DNA of 20,206 nucleotides. Source: Antrodiella citrinella (taxonomy: Eukaryota > Basidiomycota > Agaricomycetes > Polyporales > Steccherinaceae). The notes below the pieces were generated by a model, which did not search any database, was not told the origin of the DNA, and worked only from the letters and a program-made list of their open reading frames with translations. The position numbers and the translations under genes are program-made. The DNA lies in assembly GCA_004802725.1 (NCBI GenBank), contig SGPM01000425.1, positions 1 through 20,206 of the forward strand, given 5' to 3'. Positions 18,873 to 20,206 of this stretch are shown here, in pieces (the stretch's first letter is position 1; each line of letters opens with the position of its first letter).

Positions 18873-20206
18873 CTAATCGTCCTGATCCATCGGCCCTTCG
18901 TCCCTCTCCCTATCATCCCTGTGCATCCTCTTCGACGCCGAAGAACCACCTTGCTGCGGCTGCTGATGCTGGTGCTGCTCATACCTCGCGTCACGGTCCG
19001 CGTCCACCTCCATATCATTCCTCGACCGTTTCCGCGAATCCAACTGTGGCGGCGGCGCGTGCCGGTCCTCACGGTCACGGTCATACGCGTCCCGTTCCCG
19101 TTCCCGGTCTCTGCCATACTCGCCGCCACCCGACTCCAAACCCAGGTGATTTCGCGACGAAGAGGACGCACCACCAGCGTACCGCGCCGCCGCCGCCTCC
19201 TACGCGTCTCGAGTCGCGCTCGTACGACTGCCCTGAGGTCGGCCTGGACGCGTCATTCGACACCGGCGTGTCCGAGCGCGACCGGCCGTGCGGGAGGATC
19301 CCCGGCCCACCGCCCATCCCTTGACCTTGTTCTTCGCGCACCCAGGGTGGCGGCCCCCCTGCGCGCAACTCTGCGTCCTCCATCGCCATGCGCTCCCTTA
19401 GATCCCTGGCCCGTTCCACCTCTTCCATACGCTCGATCTCGCGCGCGTGGTACAGCTCTCTGTCGTGTTCCGGGTCGCGTTCGCGGTAGATCTGCGCCCC
19501 TGGTCCGACGCGTTGGTGATTATGCAGACGGCCGGACGAAGGCCTCCCGGACGTGGGGGAGTGGCCCGGGGGTGGCGAGGGTGGTCCGGAGGTCGGCGTG
19601 ACCTGGATATGAGGATGCGCACCATGACCCTGTTGTAAACCATGCTGTTGTGCTTGATGCGGTGTCAATTCATGCAGATCGTGGCGCCTGCCCCTCCCCC
19701 CTTCTGATTCTGACACGCTGGATCGACGCGAGCGGTGCACGGGTGGTAAGGTATCGAGACGTCCATGATCACCGTGCATAGACTGGTCCATCTCGCCATT
19801 GCCACCGCCATGCGAGTGCCCACGATTGTGGCGGTGACGGCTTCGTTCACGGGGATGAGAGGACGCGTTGCTGTGCGACCGCAGAGGTTCCTGACCGTGC
19901 TGCCATCCAAGTGGCGGCCCATGCTCTCTGTCCCTCTCACCATCCCAACCCCTGTCCCTGTCCCAGTCTCTCTCCCTCTCACGGTGCCCACCACCCGCCC
20001 TCGAATTCCCCGAATTCCCCCTGTGCTGAGGCGGTTCCTGCCCGTGTAGAGGCGGCGGATACGCTTCATGGGGCGACATCCCCGCCATGGGCGGCAGCGC
20101 CGGCAGTTGTCGTTGAGGGTCAAACCCCGGGCCGCTCTCGTGCTGAAAATTGTGGACGACGGGGATGCCGTGTGGTGGCGGTGGCCCCGCCAGGGGTGAG
20201 ACGAGG
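18873..20206 (-). CDS. 3' part of a low-complexity Arg/Asp-rich, probably nuclear protein (partial)
   Basis: The frame is open from the right window edge, so the 5' end lies outside. In reading order the sequence is proline- and histidine-rich, then an RERDWDRDRGWDGERDRE tract (about 19990-19920), Ser/His-rich sequence, a charged helical segment (RELYHAREIERMEEVERARD, about 19450), a second RDRERERDAYDRDRED tract (about 19110-19060), a basic RKRSRND cluster, Gln/His runs and an acidic end, GPMDQDD, before TAG at 18875-18873. The upstream frame (stop at 19081) must switch to the downstream frame near 19200. Two intron choices fit: 19263-19200 (GTGTCG...CGTAG, 64 nt) or 19203-19134 (GTAGGA...TGGAG, 70 nt). 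A one-base indel in the GGC-rich run is also possible. The family is unrecognised; the tail of a Cyc8/Ssn6-type co-repressor is one weak guess. Confidence 0.72.
19060..19990 (-). repeat. Two low-complexity hexamer-derived tracts encoding RD/RE repeats
   Basis: At about 19060-19110 and 19915-19990 the coding strand is built from degenerate CGGGAC/CGGGAA-like units encoding alternating Arg-Asp and Arg-Glu. Such tracts can change length by slippage. Mixed-charge RD/RE domains occur in nuclear speckle and RNA-processing proteins, so nuclear condensate targeting is plausible but unproven. Confidence 0.6.

Noticed and set aside
18921..19601. A 226-codon plus-strand open frame rich in Arg, Pro and Val
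   Set aside because: It is the antisense shadow of the GC-rich, low-complexity minus-strand gene; its composition mirrors the RD/RE codons.
1..20206. tRNA genes, CRISPR arrays, insertion sequences and bacterial-type operons
   Set aside because: None were seen; the sequence is eukaryotic with spliceosomal introns throughout.

Overview
The window is nuclear DNA from a filamentous fungus, most likely an Agaricomycete (mushroom-forming basidiomycete). The genes are intron-dense, with introns of 46-93 nt, gene spacing is tight, both strands are used, and two large proteins resemble families I associate with that class. No gene symbols come from a database; identifications rest on motifs read from hand-spliced translations.

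Layout. Positions 1-1257 hold no convincing gene, only a short repeated palindromic motif. Positions 1258-10567 (+) form one gene of about 45 exons encoding about 2,284 residues: a long N-terminal region of unknown function, a very-large-GTPase-like G domain, a long Cys/His-rich zinc-binding-like region and a C-terminal von Willebrand A domain with a complete MIDAS. Facing it tail to tail, 243 bp away, is 10810-13095 (-): an 8-exon gene for a 635-residue protein joining a putative papain-like cysteine-protease (deubiquitinase-like) domain, a coiled coil and a complete RING-IBR-RING E3 ligase module. Then come two housekeeping genes that diverge from a 253-bp promoter: prefoldin subunit 2 (13542-14095, -) and the TYKY/NDUFS8 subunit of respiratory complex I (14349-15414, +). 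Positions 15415-16635 contain protein-like fragments in several frames broken by stops and a frameshift, possibly a decayed gene. A two-exon gene (16636-17881, +) encodes an unrecognised proline-rich, basic, probably nuclear protein. A 990-bp convergent gap follows. The last gene (18873 to beyond 20206, -) is the 3' part of a low-complexity Arg/Asp-rich protein with one ambiguous splice or frame break near 19200.

How the parts may work together. Prefoldin and complex I are ordinary neighbours sharing a promoter. The GTPase/zinc/vWA protein and the protease-RBR protein are the interesting pair. Each combines domains that in animals belong to interferon-induced large GTPases, NFX1-type zinc proteins and ubiquitin signalling, and they lie side by side. 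A shared ubiquitin-linked self-defence or quality-control role is a hypothesis from domain content and adjacency only.

The reconstructed CDS of each of the first four spliced genes is an exact multiple of three with conserved motifs kept in frame, which is the main support for the exon maps. The 3599-3645 intron, the 7997-8062 intron and the 19200 region are the least certain parts.
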